From positions 1 to 5,931 of the forward strand of contig CAZNBB010000182.1 of the NCBI GenBank assembly GCA_964571225.1: DNA of 5,931 nucleotides, given 5' to 3'. Origin of the DNA: DATFML01 sp964571225 (GTDB lineage Bacteria > Pseudomonadota > Gammaproteobacteria > DATFLG01). Of the stretch, positions 1 to 5,843 are shown one piece after another (positions within the stretch are counted from its first letter, which is position 1; every line of letters begins with the position of its first letter). The notes below the pieces were generated by a model. That model was not told the origin of the DNA. It did no database searches and worked only from the letters and a program-made list of their open reading frames with translations. The position numbers were made by a program, and so were the translations under genes.

Positions 1-117
1 GCTGTCCATGGGGCAATGCAGGGGCAGATCCGCGCGGGTCACTTCGTAGCGGTTCTCGGCATTGGGCTCGATGTATTTGCCGTCGCCCACGTGGGCGGCA
101 GTGTTCGGATTGGTCAT
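1..117 (-). CDS. CHCC zinc-finger domain protein, N-terminal fragment (cut by window edge)
   Basis: Thirty-nine codons are visible from an ATG at 117-115; the gene continues beyond the left edge with no stop. The peptide begins MTNPNTAAHVGDG and reaches YEVTRADLPLHCPM, which resembles the start of the small (about 60-70 residue) zf-CHCC proteins found after ilvE in gammaproteobacteria. The cysteine and histidine of LHCP are the first putative zinc ligands; the remaining ligands would lie outside the window. The start is supported by a strong GGAGG Shine-Dalgarno (126-130) with an 8-nt spacer. It lies 61 nt downstream of ilvE on the same strand, so it is probably the third gene of the glnE-ilvE unit. 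The family relates to the small mitochondrial complex I subunit carrying the same zinc site, but its bacterial role is not established and I assign none. Confidence 0.8.
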   Translation of the reverse strand, partial: MTNPNTAAHVGDGKYIEPNAENRYEVTRADLPLHCPMDS

Positions 118-125
118 GGCGCCTT

Positions 126-130
126 CCTCC
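126..130 (-). promoter_or_regulatory. Ribosome binding site of the CHCC zinc-finger gene
   Basis: On the minus strand the bases read GGAGG, extended to GGAGGAAGG over 122-130, with 8 nt before the ATG at 117. This strong site fixes the start of the truncated gene and lies 10 nt beyond the intercistronic hairpin. Confidence 0.7.
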
Positions 131-140
131 CCAACGAACG

Positions 141-172
141 CGGGCCGCCGACCCCGACGGGTCGGCGGCCCG
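141..172 (-). other. Intercistronic hairpin between ilvE and the zinc-finger gene
   Basis: Positions 141-154 and 159-172 are perfect reverse complements, giving a 14-bp GC-rich stem closed by a 4-nt loop. It begins 6 nt after the ilvE stop and ends 10 nt before the next gene's Shine-Dalgarno. On the minus strand it is followed by CGTTCGTTGGGG, with no run of U, so it does not fit a classical intrinsic terminator. More likely roles are 3'-end protection of the glnE-ilvE message, partial attenuation, or uncoupling of the two genes. The structure is seen directly; the role is inferred. Confidence 0.55.
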
Positions 173-178
173 GCGGCA

Positions 179-1099
179 TTATACCAGGGCCAGCCACTCC
201 CGGTGACTGTCGCGGCGCCCGTGCACCTGGTCGAAATAAAGGGACTGCAGTCGCTCGGTGATGGGTCCGCGCCCGCCGCTGCCGATAGCCCGGCCGTCCA
301 CTTCGCGGATGGGAGTGACCTCGGCGGCAGTGCCGGTGAAAAAGGCCTCGTCGGCCACGTACACCTCGTCGCGGGTGATGCGCTTCTCGCGCACCGCGAT
401 GCCCAGCTCGCCGGCCAGGCGGATGATGGTGTCCCGGGTGATGCCTTCCAGGGCGGAGGTCAGATCCGGTGTATACAGCACGCCGTCGCGCACGATGAAG
501 ATGTTCTCGCCGCTGCCTTCGGCCACGAAACCCTCAGTGTCCAGCAGCATGGCCTCGTCGTAGCCGCAGGAAGTGGCGTCCTTCAGGGCCAGCATGGAGT
601 TCATATAGTTGCCGTTGGCCTTGGCCCGGCACATGGACACGTTCACATGGTGACGGCTGAACGAGGAGGTCTTCACCCGCAGACCGCGCTCCATGTTCTC
701 CGCCCCCAGGTAGGAGCCCCACTCCCAGGCGGCCACCATGACATGGACCCGCAGGTTGTCGGCGCGCAGGCCCATGCCTTCGGAGCCGTAGAAGCACATG
801 GGCCGCAGGTAGGCGCTCTCCAGGCCGTTCTCGCGCACCACGTCGAGCTGGGCCTGGTTCACCGTGTCGCGGTCGAAGGGCATGTCCATCTGCAGAATGT
901 GGGCCGACCGGAACAGGCGGGCGGTGTGGTCCTGCAGGCGGAAAATGGCGGTGCCTTGGGTGGCCTTGTAGGCGCGCACGCCTTCGAACACGCCCATGCC
1001 GTAGTGCAGCGTGTGGGTCAGCACATGGGTGCGTGCCTCGCGCCACGGGACCATCTCGCCATCCAACCAGATGACGCCGTCGCGGTCATCCATCGTCAT
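179..1099 (-). CDS. ilvE: Branched-chain amino acid aminotransferase
   Basis: Encodes 306 residues, close to the 309 of E. coli IlvE. The enzyme is a cytosolic PLP-dependent class IV (fold type IV) transaminase. It exchanges the amino group between glutamate and the 2-oxo acids of valine, leucine and isoleucine, the last step of their synthesis and the first of their breakdown. Visible family marks are LHYGMGVFEG near residues 31-40, the PLP-binding lysine K160 in CRAKANGNY, EGSGENIF at 194-201 with the conserved glutamate E194, and the phosphate-binding TGTAAE at 255-260. The ATG at 1099 is chosen because GGGGAG at 1108-1113 lies 8 nt upstream; a second Met two codons in would be 14 nt away. 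It follows glnE by 82 nt on the same strand. D-amino-acid transaminase or aminodeoxychorismate lyase share the fold, but this sequence follows the IlvE pattern throughout. Confidence 0.96.
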   Translation of the reverse strand: MTMDDRDGVIWLDGEMVPWREARTHVLTHTLHYGMGVFEGVRAYKATQGTAIFRLQDHTARLFRSAHILQMDMPFDRDTVNQAQLDVVRENGLESAYLRPMCFYGSEGMGLRADNLRVHVMVAAWEWGSYLGAENMERGLRVKTSSFSRHHVNVSMCRAKANGNYMNSMLALKDATSCGYDEAMLLDTEGFVAEGSGENIFIVRDGVLYTPDLTSALEGITRDTIIRLAGELGIAVREKRITRDEVYVADEAFFTGTAAEVTPIREVDGRAIGSGGRGPITERLQSLYFDQVHGRRDSHREWLALV

Positions 1100-1107
1100 G
1101 CGGTCAT

Positions 1108-1113
1108 CTCCCC
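1108..1113 (-). promoter_or_regulatory. Ribosome binding site of ilvE
   Basis: GGGGAG on the minus strand, 8 nt before the ATG at 1099. It decides in favour of the first of two closely spaced methionine codons. Confidence 0.6.
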
Positions 1114-1181
1114 AGGATCAAAGGATCAATTCGGTCAAAAGCGAGCGGCGCAAATCCTGCGAACAGTCGTCGCCGGCTGCG

Positions 1182-4106
1182 TCATCGCCCGGATTCCATC
1201 CACGCCTGCCAGAGCCGCTCCACCCGCTCGCGATAATCGCGCAGCTCCTCGGCAGCGACGACGGCCGGCTCTTCCTGCAGCGTGAGCTGGTGCACTCTGG
1301 CGCGATAAGCCCGGTAGGCATCACTCAGCAACCGGACATCCGATTCGGAGGCAAGGCCCGCACGGGCCAGTCCTTCCAGCAGGCGTATGTTGTCGGTGTA
1401 CTCGAGCAGCGCGGGGTGGTCACAAGCCCCCGACAAGACGCCATATTGCACCATAAATTCAATGTCCGCGATACCTCCCGGGTCCTGCTTGAGGTCGAAG
1501 CCGCGGCCCTTGCGCCCCAGGGCCTGGCGCATGCGCTCGCGCATCTCCCGCACCTCCCGGCGCAGCGCCTCGGCGTCCCGGCGGCGCGACAGCACCTCCC
1601 GGCGCACGGCGTCGAAGCGGGCGGCCAGGTCGCCGTCGCCGGCCACCACCCGGGCCCGCACCAGCGCCTGGTGCTCCCAGGTCCATGCGTCCTCGCGCTG
1701 ATAGCCGGCGAAGGCCTCCAGGCTGCTCACCAGCAGGCCGGAAGACCCGCTGGGCCGCAGCCGCATGTCCACTTCGTACAGCACCCCGGAGGGGGTGAGG
1801 GTGTTGAGCATATGAATGATGCGCTGGCCCAGGCGGGCGAAGAACACACTGTTGTCGATCACCTTGGGACCGGCGCTCTGGCCGTTCTGGAAGGTATCGT
1901 CATGGAGAAACACCAGATCGAGATCCGAGCCGTAGCCCAGCTCGATGCCGCCCAGCTTGCCGTAGCCGACGATCACGAAACCCCGCTCCCGGGGCGGCTT
2001 GCCGCGGGTGCAACCGGGCTGCCCATGGCGGGCGATCATGTGGCTCCAGGCCAGGTCCAGCACCTTGACCAGCACCGCCTCGGCGATCCAGGTCAGGTAG
2101 TCGCTGACCACCATCAAGGGGGTGGCGCCTGCCACATCCGCGGCGGCCACCCGCAGCACGGTGGACTGGCGGAAGTGGCGCAGCAGCTCCATCTGCTGCT
2201 CCAGATCGTCGGGGTCGACACCGGCCATGCGGCGCTCGAGCTCGCGTTCCAGGTCGGCCCGCTGCAGGGGTTCGTAAAGACTGCGCGGGTCCAGCAGCTC
2301 ATCGAGCAGCAGGGGATGGCTGGCCAGGAAGGCGGCGATCCACGCGCTGGCACCGCACAGGCGCACCAGCTGGGACAAAGCCATGGGATTTTCCACCAGC
2401 AGGGACAGATAGGCGGTGCGCCCGGCGATGACCTCCACCAGGTGCAGCACCCGGGTCAGGGTCCGTTCGGGCGCCGGCACCGCCGCGGCCGCCCCCAGCA
2501 GCATCGGCATCAAGCGGTCCAGGCGCGCCCGGCCCTGCTCGCCCAGAAAACGCGACGCCGGACCCTCGCGAAAACCGTCCAGGACGCGCAGCGCCTCCAC
2601 CGGGTCGCCGTAGCCGACGTCCGCCAGCGCCGCCCGTGCCCCGGACGCGTCCATGTCGCCCGCCCAGACCGAATCGAGGGCGGCCTGAGCCGGCGACGCC
2701 TGGCCGTTGTCCTCTGCCTGGGGCGCGGCGAACACCTGCTCGAAGTGGTCGTGGACCAACTGGCGATGGCGGTCCAGGTCCCGTTTGCAGGCCGCCCAGT
2801 CCCCGTAGCCCATGGCGACGGCCAGCCGCAGGCGGTCGAGGTCCCGGCCCGGCAGGCGATGCTCCTGCTGGTCGTCGAATTCCTGCAGCCGGTTCTCCAG
2901 CCGGCGCAGAAAGCGATAGGCAGCGGCCAGCCGCTCGGTCACGTAGGCGGGCAGCGACTCCAGCTCCGCAAGCCGCGCCAGCACGGCCAGCAGGCTGCGC
3001 ACCCGCAGACCGGCATCGCGGCCGCCGCGGATCAATTGAAACGCCTGGGCGATGAACTCCACCTCGCGAATGCCGCCCAGGCCCAGCTTGATGTTGTCCT
3101 CGCTGCCCTTGCGGCGCACCTGGGCGGCGATCAGGGCCTTCATGTCCCGCAGGGACTCGAAGGCGCCGAAATCCAGGTAGCGCCGGTACACGAACGGGCG
3201 CAGCAACTCCATCAGGGCCACGGCCGCCAGGGGGTCGCCGGCGGCCGGCCGCGCCTTGATCATGGCGTAGCGTTCCCACTCCCGGCCCTGGGCCTGGTAG
3301 TACTCCTCCATGGCGTCGAAGCTCATGGCCAGAGGCCCGCTTTCGCCGTAGGGTCGCAGGCGCATGTCCACCCGGTACACCAGCCCTTCGGCGGTGGCGC
3401 TGCCCAGCACCTGGATGAGGCTGCGCCCCACCTGGGTGAAGAACTCCTCGTGGCTCACGCCACCCTTCAGCTGCCCGGCCTCGGGGTAGGCGAAAATCAG
3501 GTCGATGTCCGAGGAGAAGTTGAGCTCCCGCGCCCCCAGCTTGCCCATGGCCAGTACCACCAGGGACTGGGGCCTGCCGTCCGACGTCCTGGGGGTGCCG
3601 GACTCGGCACGCCGCCAGCTCTCGATCCTTGCCAGCGCCGCGGCAATGCAGCCGTCCGCCAGGGCGCTCAAATCCTCCAGTACCTCTTCCAGGGACGCCC
3701 AGCCGGCCAGGTCCCGCCAGGCGATGCGCACCATCTCCCGGTTGCGCACCCGCCGCAGCACCCGGGCCAGATCGTCTTCGTCGTCCGCGACGACCACGGC
3801 GGACGCCACTCTGGCGGCCAACTCACCTGCAGCGTAATCGGCCAGCAGATCGCCGCTGGCGAGCAGATCCGCCAGCAGTTCGGGGGAGCGCACGCAGGAG
3901 CGCGCCACGAAATCGCTGGTGGCCCATACGCGGCACAGGACGGTCAGAAAATCGGGATGGACCGGAATCCGCACGTCGGCTTCGACCGCCGCCCGGCAGA
4001 ACGCCTCCCAATGACGCTCGACGCCGGCGCGCAAGGGCTCCGGCAGGCGCGCGAGGGGCTCGGCCAGGGCGTCGGCGGCGACGGTTGAACGGTCGTTGCG
4101 GGACAT
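1182..4106 (-). CDS. glnE: Bifunctional glutamine synthetase adenylyltransferase/adenylyl-removing enzyme
   Basis: Encodes 974 residues (E. coli GlnE is about 946). GlnE adds AMP to a tyrosine of glutamine synthetase when nitrogen is plentiful and removes it by phosphorolysis when nitrogen is scarce, under control of PII and glutamine. Two nucleotidyltransferase domains are visible in tandem. The N-terminal, adenylyl-removing one has NFSSDIDLIF at 196-205 with metal-binding D200 and D202, VDMRLRP at 246-252 and GGIREVEF at 344-351. The C-terminal, adenylylating one has GYGSDLDLVF at 724-733 with D728 and D730, VDMRLRP at 779-785 and GGIADIEF at 877-884. The matching motif order reflects the family's internal duplication. 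Both aspartate pairs are intact, so both activities are expected. The ATG at 4106 is the first possible start: an in-frame TAA lies at 4118-4116. Translation signals are modest: AGGTAAG at 4115-4121 is 8 nt upstream, whereas a better AAGGAG at 4126-4131 is 19 nt away. It is divergent from pilU and leads into ilvE. Confidence 0.97.
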   Translation of the reverse strand: MSRNDRSTVAADALAEPLARLPEPLRAGVERHWEAFCRAAVEADVRIPVHPDFLTVLCRVWATSDFVARSCVRSPELLADLLASGDLLADYAAGELAARVASAVVVADDEDDLARVLRRVRNREMVRIAWRDLAGWASLEEVLEDLSALADGCIAAALARIESWRRAESGTPRTSDGRPQSLVVLAMGKLGARELNFSSDIDLIFAYPEAGQLKGGVSHEEFFTQVGRSLIQVLGSATAEGLVYRVDMRLRPYGESGPLAMSFDAMEEYYQAQGREWERYAMIKARPAAGDPLAAVALMELLRPFVYRRYLDFGAFESLRDMKALIAAQVRRKGSEDNIKLGLGGIREVEFIAQAFQLIRGGRDAGLRVRSLLAVLARLAELESLPAYVTERLAAAYRFLRRLENRLQEFDDQQEHRLPGRDLDRLRLAVAMGYGDWAACKRDLDRHRQLVHDHFEQVFAAPQAEDNGQASPAQAALDSVWAGDMDASGARAALADVGYGDPVEALRVLDGFREGPASRFLGEQGRARLDRLMPMLLGAAAAVPAPERTLTRVLHLVEVIAGRTAYLSLLVENPMALSQLVRLCGASAWIAAFLASHPLLLDELLDPRSLYEPLQRADLERELERRMAGVDPDDLEQQMELLRHFRQSTVLRVAAADVAGATPLMVVSDYLTWIAEAVLVKVLDLAWSHMIARHGQPGCTRGKPPRERGFVIVGYGKLGGIELGYGSDLDLVFLHDDTFQNGQSAGPKVIDNSVFFARLGQRIIHMLNTLTPSGVLYEVDMRLRPSGSSGLLVSSLEAFAGYQREDAWTWEHQALVRARVVAGDGDLAARFDAVRREVLSRRRDAEALRREVREMRERMRQALGRKGRGFDLKQDPGGIADIEFMVQYGVLSGACDHPALLEYTDNIRLLEGLARAGLASESDVRLLSDAYRAYRARVHQLTLQEEPAVVAAEELRDYRERVERLWQAWMESGR

Positions 4107-4114
4107 GGGGAAAG

Positions 4115-4121
4115 CTTACCT
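4115..4121 (-). promoter_or_regulatory. Probable ribosome binding site of glnE
   Basis: AGGTAAG on the minus strand, 8 nt before the glnE ATG, is the best-placed candidate. It overlaps the in-frame TAA at 4116-4118. A stronger match, AAGGAG at 4126-4131, is 19 nt from the ATG, outside the usual range, and no ATG, GTG or TTG sits at a normal distance from it. Confidence 0.4.
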
Positions 4122-4158
4122 GCTTCTCCTTAGGAACTCACACCGGGCGAAGTCTTGC

Positions 4159-4173
4159 GAACCCACCGCCTAC
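4159..4173 (-). repeat. Degenerate REP-like half element
   Basis: On the plus strand this reads AACCCACC, then GC, then CTAC. The right arm of the nearby REP doublet at 4324-4335 reads AACCCACC followed directly by CTAC, so this looks like the same GTAG-headed unit (minus orientation) with a 2-nt insertion and without a clean partner arm. It may be a decayed REP relic; a short match of this kind could also be chance. Confidence 0.3.
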
Positions 4174-4205
4174 TGAGCCGCGGTATTGGGGACCGCCTTC
4201 GGCCA

Positions 4206-4337
4206 CTGTAGGGTGGGTTAGCGTATTTCGCGTAACCCACCATGGGTGCGAAGCCGCACACGCCGTCCGTTTGCGGTGGGCCCGACGGCACGGCCGGTGG
4301 GTTACGGCGCAGACAACGCGCCTAACCCACCCTACAG
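4206..4337. repeat. REPIN/BIME-like inverted REP doublet, GGTGGGTTA family
   Basis: A 132-bp palindromic element in the glnE/pilU divergent region. Its ends, 4206-4221 and 4322-4337, are perfect 16-bp inverted repeats. Each end is itself a hairpin headed by GTAG. The left unit has head 4208-4211 and arms 4212-4220 and 4233-4241. The right unit, inverted, has its head at 4335-4332 and arms 4323-4331 and 4296-4304; its stem extends by 5 bp (4306-4310 with 4318-4322) past a bulged C. The core GGTGGGTTA thus occurs four times in alternating orientation. The middle (4242-4295) carries smaller hairpins, such as 4246-4250 with 4255-4259. GTAG-headed palindromes in inverted pairs are the recognised form of REP sequences moved by RAYT (TnpA-REP) transposases. 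No transposase is encoded here, so the element would be non-autonomous. Confidence 0.75.
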
Positions 4338-4430
4338 CCGATACGAATCCATCAAGCAAGTGCCAATGGCCCCGGGGAACCTCTTCACAGGCCGCTGAAG
4401 GACACCTTGTCGCCGATCATCCCGGTAAAT

Positions 4431-4444
4431 GTGAACCGGTTCAC
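4431..4444. promoter_or_regulatory. Perfect 14-bp palindrome upstream of pilU, candidate operator
   Basis: GTGAACCGGTTCAC is an exact two-fold symmetric sequence with no spacer, ending 114 nt before the pilU ATG. Symmetry of this length suits a dimeric regulator, but I cannot assign a protein family and no firm promoter is visible beside it. The rest of 4338-4558 shows no convincing sigma-70 or sigma-54 promoter and no small gene I can support. Confidence 0.3.
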
Positions 4445-4545
4445 GGTTTGGGCATCGACCCGGTCACACCCCCTAAAGACGCCGCCAAGGCAGGCCGCTG
4501 CCCCCACTGTTCACCTGTCACTCGGCCGTACCATCCGCATGCTCT

Positions 4546-4554
4546 AAGGGGGGG
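4546..4554 (+). promoter_or_regulatory. Ribosome binding site of pilU
   Basis: AAGGGGGGG ends 4 nt before the ATG at 4559; pairing through its AAGGGG part gives a 7-nt spacer. It supports this start over the more distal methionines at codons 10 and 12. Confidence 0.6.
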
Positions 4555-4558
4555 CTCG

Positions 4559-5716
4559 ATGGAATTCAAAGACTATCTCAAGATCATGGTGATGAAGGAC
4601 GCCTCGGACCTGTATCTCAGCACCGGCGCGCCGCCCTGCGCCAAGTTCCAGGGGCTGCTCAAACCGTTGGAAAAGGCAACCTTGAGTTCGGACCAGGTCC
4701 GCGACATCGCCTACAAGATCATGGATGAGGAACAGATCGCGCAGTTCGAGAACAAGCCCGAAATGAACCTGGCCATCTCCGAACCCGGCGTGGGCCGCTT
4801 CCGGGTGAACATCTTCCGCCAGCGCAACACCGTGTCCATGGTGGTACGCAACATCAAGACCGAGATTCCCGCCTGGGAGAACCTGGGGCTGCCGCCGGTG
4901 CTGACCGAGGTGATCATGGCCAAGCGCGGCCTGGTGCTGTTCGTGGGGGCCACCGGTTCTGGCAAGTCCACCTCTCTGGCATCGTTGATCGACTACCGCA
5001 ACAGCAACGCCGCCGGTCACATCATTACCATCGAGGACCCTGTGGAGTTCGTGCACCGACACAAGAAGTCCATCGTCAACCAGCGCGAGGTGGGGCTGGA
5101 TACCGACACCTACGAGGATGCCCTGAAGAACACCCTGCGCCAGGCGCCGGACGTGATCCTGATCGGCGAGATCCGCGACCAGAACACCATGGAACACGCC
5201 ATCGCGTTCGCCGAAACCGGCCACCTGGCGATCTCCACCCTGCACGCCAACAGCGCCAACCAGGCCCTGGACCGCATCATCAACTTCTTCCCCGAGGATC
5301 GGCGCAACCAGCTGCTGCTGGACCTGTCCCTCAACCTGCGGGCTTTCGTCAGCCAGCGCCTGGTGCGGACCGTGGACGGCAAGCGCGCCGCTGCGGTGGA
5401 GGTGCTCCTTGGGACGCCGCTGGTGCAGGACATGATCCGTCGCGGCGACGTGCACAGCATCAAGGAGGTGATGGAGAAATCCGAGAACCTGGGCATGCGC
5501 ACCTTCGACAGCGCCCTGCTGCAGCTGTACCGTGCCGGTCGCATCGACATCGACGAGGCTCTACGCAACGCCGACTCACCCAACAACCTGCGCCTGAAGA
5601 TCAACCTCGGCGAGGGCGCGGCGATCGAAGAAGAGGACGACGGTTTCAGCCTGTCTTTGGTGGGCGACGAATCCGCAGACGACGGGGAGGCGGTGAACGC
5701 CGGCGGCGCGGCTTAA
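4559..5716 (+). CDS. pilU: Type IV pilus PilT/PilU-family motor ATPase, PilU type
   Basis: Encodes 385 residues, the PilU size (PilT is about 345). PilU is a cytoplasmic hexameric secretion ATPase at the pilus base; it works with PilT to drive pilus retraction in twitching motility and DNA uptake. After an N-terminal PAS-like region beginning MEFKDYLKIMVMKDASDL, the ATPase core shows Walker A GATGSGKST at 130-138, the Asp box IITIEDPVEF at 155-164, Walker B with VILIGEIRD at 199-207 (E204), and the His box from H222 to H229 (GHLAISTLHAN). Phrases such as REVGLDTD, LRQAPDVI, NQALDRIINFFP and NNLRLKI fit PilU better than PilT. The tail after K347 has no basic residue and eleven acidic ones between 352 and 377, and includes a GFSLSL patch like that in PilU tails. 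The reading frame stays open far upstream, but only this ATG has a ribosome site and the family N-terminus. No pilT adjoins it upstream, where glnE diverges; what lies beyond 5931 is unseen. Confidence 0.93.
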   Translation: MEFKDYLKIMVMKDASDLYLSTGAPPCAKFQGLLKPLEKATLSSDQVRDIAYKIMDEEQIAQFENKPEMNLAISEPGVGRFRVNIFRQRNTVSMVVRNIKTEIPAWENLGLPPVLTEVIMAKRGLVLFVGATGSGKSTSLASLIDYRNSNAAGHIITIEDPVEFVHRHKKSIVNQREVGLDTDTYEDALKNTLRQAPDVILIGEIRDQNTMEHAIAFAETGHLAISTLHANSANQALDRIINFFPEDRRNQLLLDLSLNLRAFVSQRLVRTVDGKRAAAVEVLLGTPLVQDMIRRGDVHSIKEVMEKSENLGMRTFDSALLQLYRAGRIDIDEALRNADSPNNLRLKINLGEGAAIEEEDDGFSLSLVGDESADDGEAVNAGGAA

Positions 5717-5734
5717 AACTCAGGACAAATAAGC

Positions 5735-5794
5735 CACGGAACCCACGGAAAACCACAAATCAAAGGCGCCACGGAAGACACGGAAAGCACGGAA
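5735..5794 (+). repeat. Short degenerate repeat cluster, five CACGGAA units
   Basis: CACGGAA occurs at 5735-5741, 5744-5750, 5770-5776, 5779-5785 and 5788-5794. Consecutive starts are 9, 26, 9 and 9 bp apart, so four units form 9-bp steps in two blocks. The cluster starts 19 bp after the pilU stop, in A-rich DNA unlike its GC-rich surroundings. No open reading frame or hairpin explains it. Purine-rich CACGGAA runs of this type occur in intergenic regions of other proteobacteria as I recall them, but I cannot name a characterised family. Confidence 0.6.
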
Positions 5795-5843
5795 AAGTGA
5801 ATGTTCGTGACGTTGAACGTGGGCGCGACAGCGAGGGGGCGCG

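Noticed and set aside
141..172. Rho-independent terminator after ilvE
   Set aside because: The stem is strong, but neither strand has a following T run, so it is recorded as an intercistronic hairpin instead.
1100..1181. Separate ilvE promoter in the 82-nt glnE-ilvE gap
   Set aside because: A TTGACC at 1138-1133 (minus strand) could be a -35, but no -10-like hexamer follows at 16-18 nt. The tandem TTGATCCT there is a short direct repeat with no evident role.
62..1285. Plus-strand open frame of 407 codons antisense to ilvE
   Set aside because: It lies opposite a well-supported ilvE, has biased low-complexity composition and shows no family motifs; it is explained by GC-rich codon structure.
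1011..4088. Plus-strand open frame of 1025 codons running antisense through glnE and the start of ilvE
   Set aside because: It is exactly opposite a clear full-length GlnE. Its product is a low-complexity His/Gln/Gly/Ala/Pro-rich sequence typical of a high-GC antisense frame, has no recognisable domain and lacks a convincing start region.
4407..4478. Possible sigma-70 promoters for pilU (TTGTCG or TTGGGC with downstream TAAA boxes)
   Set aside because: Only about half the -35 positions match, spacing is off (13 or 18-19 nt) and no good -10 is present; not strong enough to annotate. No sigma-54 -24/-12 pair was found either.
3629..4558. Upstream in-frame extension of pilU, giving a 695-residue protein
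   Set aside because: The extra 310 codons run antisense through the glnE 5' end and through the REP doublet, are Arg/Pro-rich with no domain, and the internal ATG at 4559 has a ribosome site and the expected PilU N-terminus.
4544..5455. Minus-strand open frame of 303 codons inside pilU
   Set aside because: It is the antisense shadow of pilU; composition and lack of motifs argue against a real gene.
5735..5794. CACGGAA cluster considered as a CRISPR array or plasmid-type iterons
   Set aside because: Repeat units are 7 bp with 2-bp spacers, far too short for CRISPR, and no replication gene or origin features accompany them.
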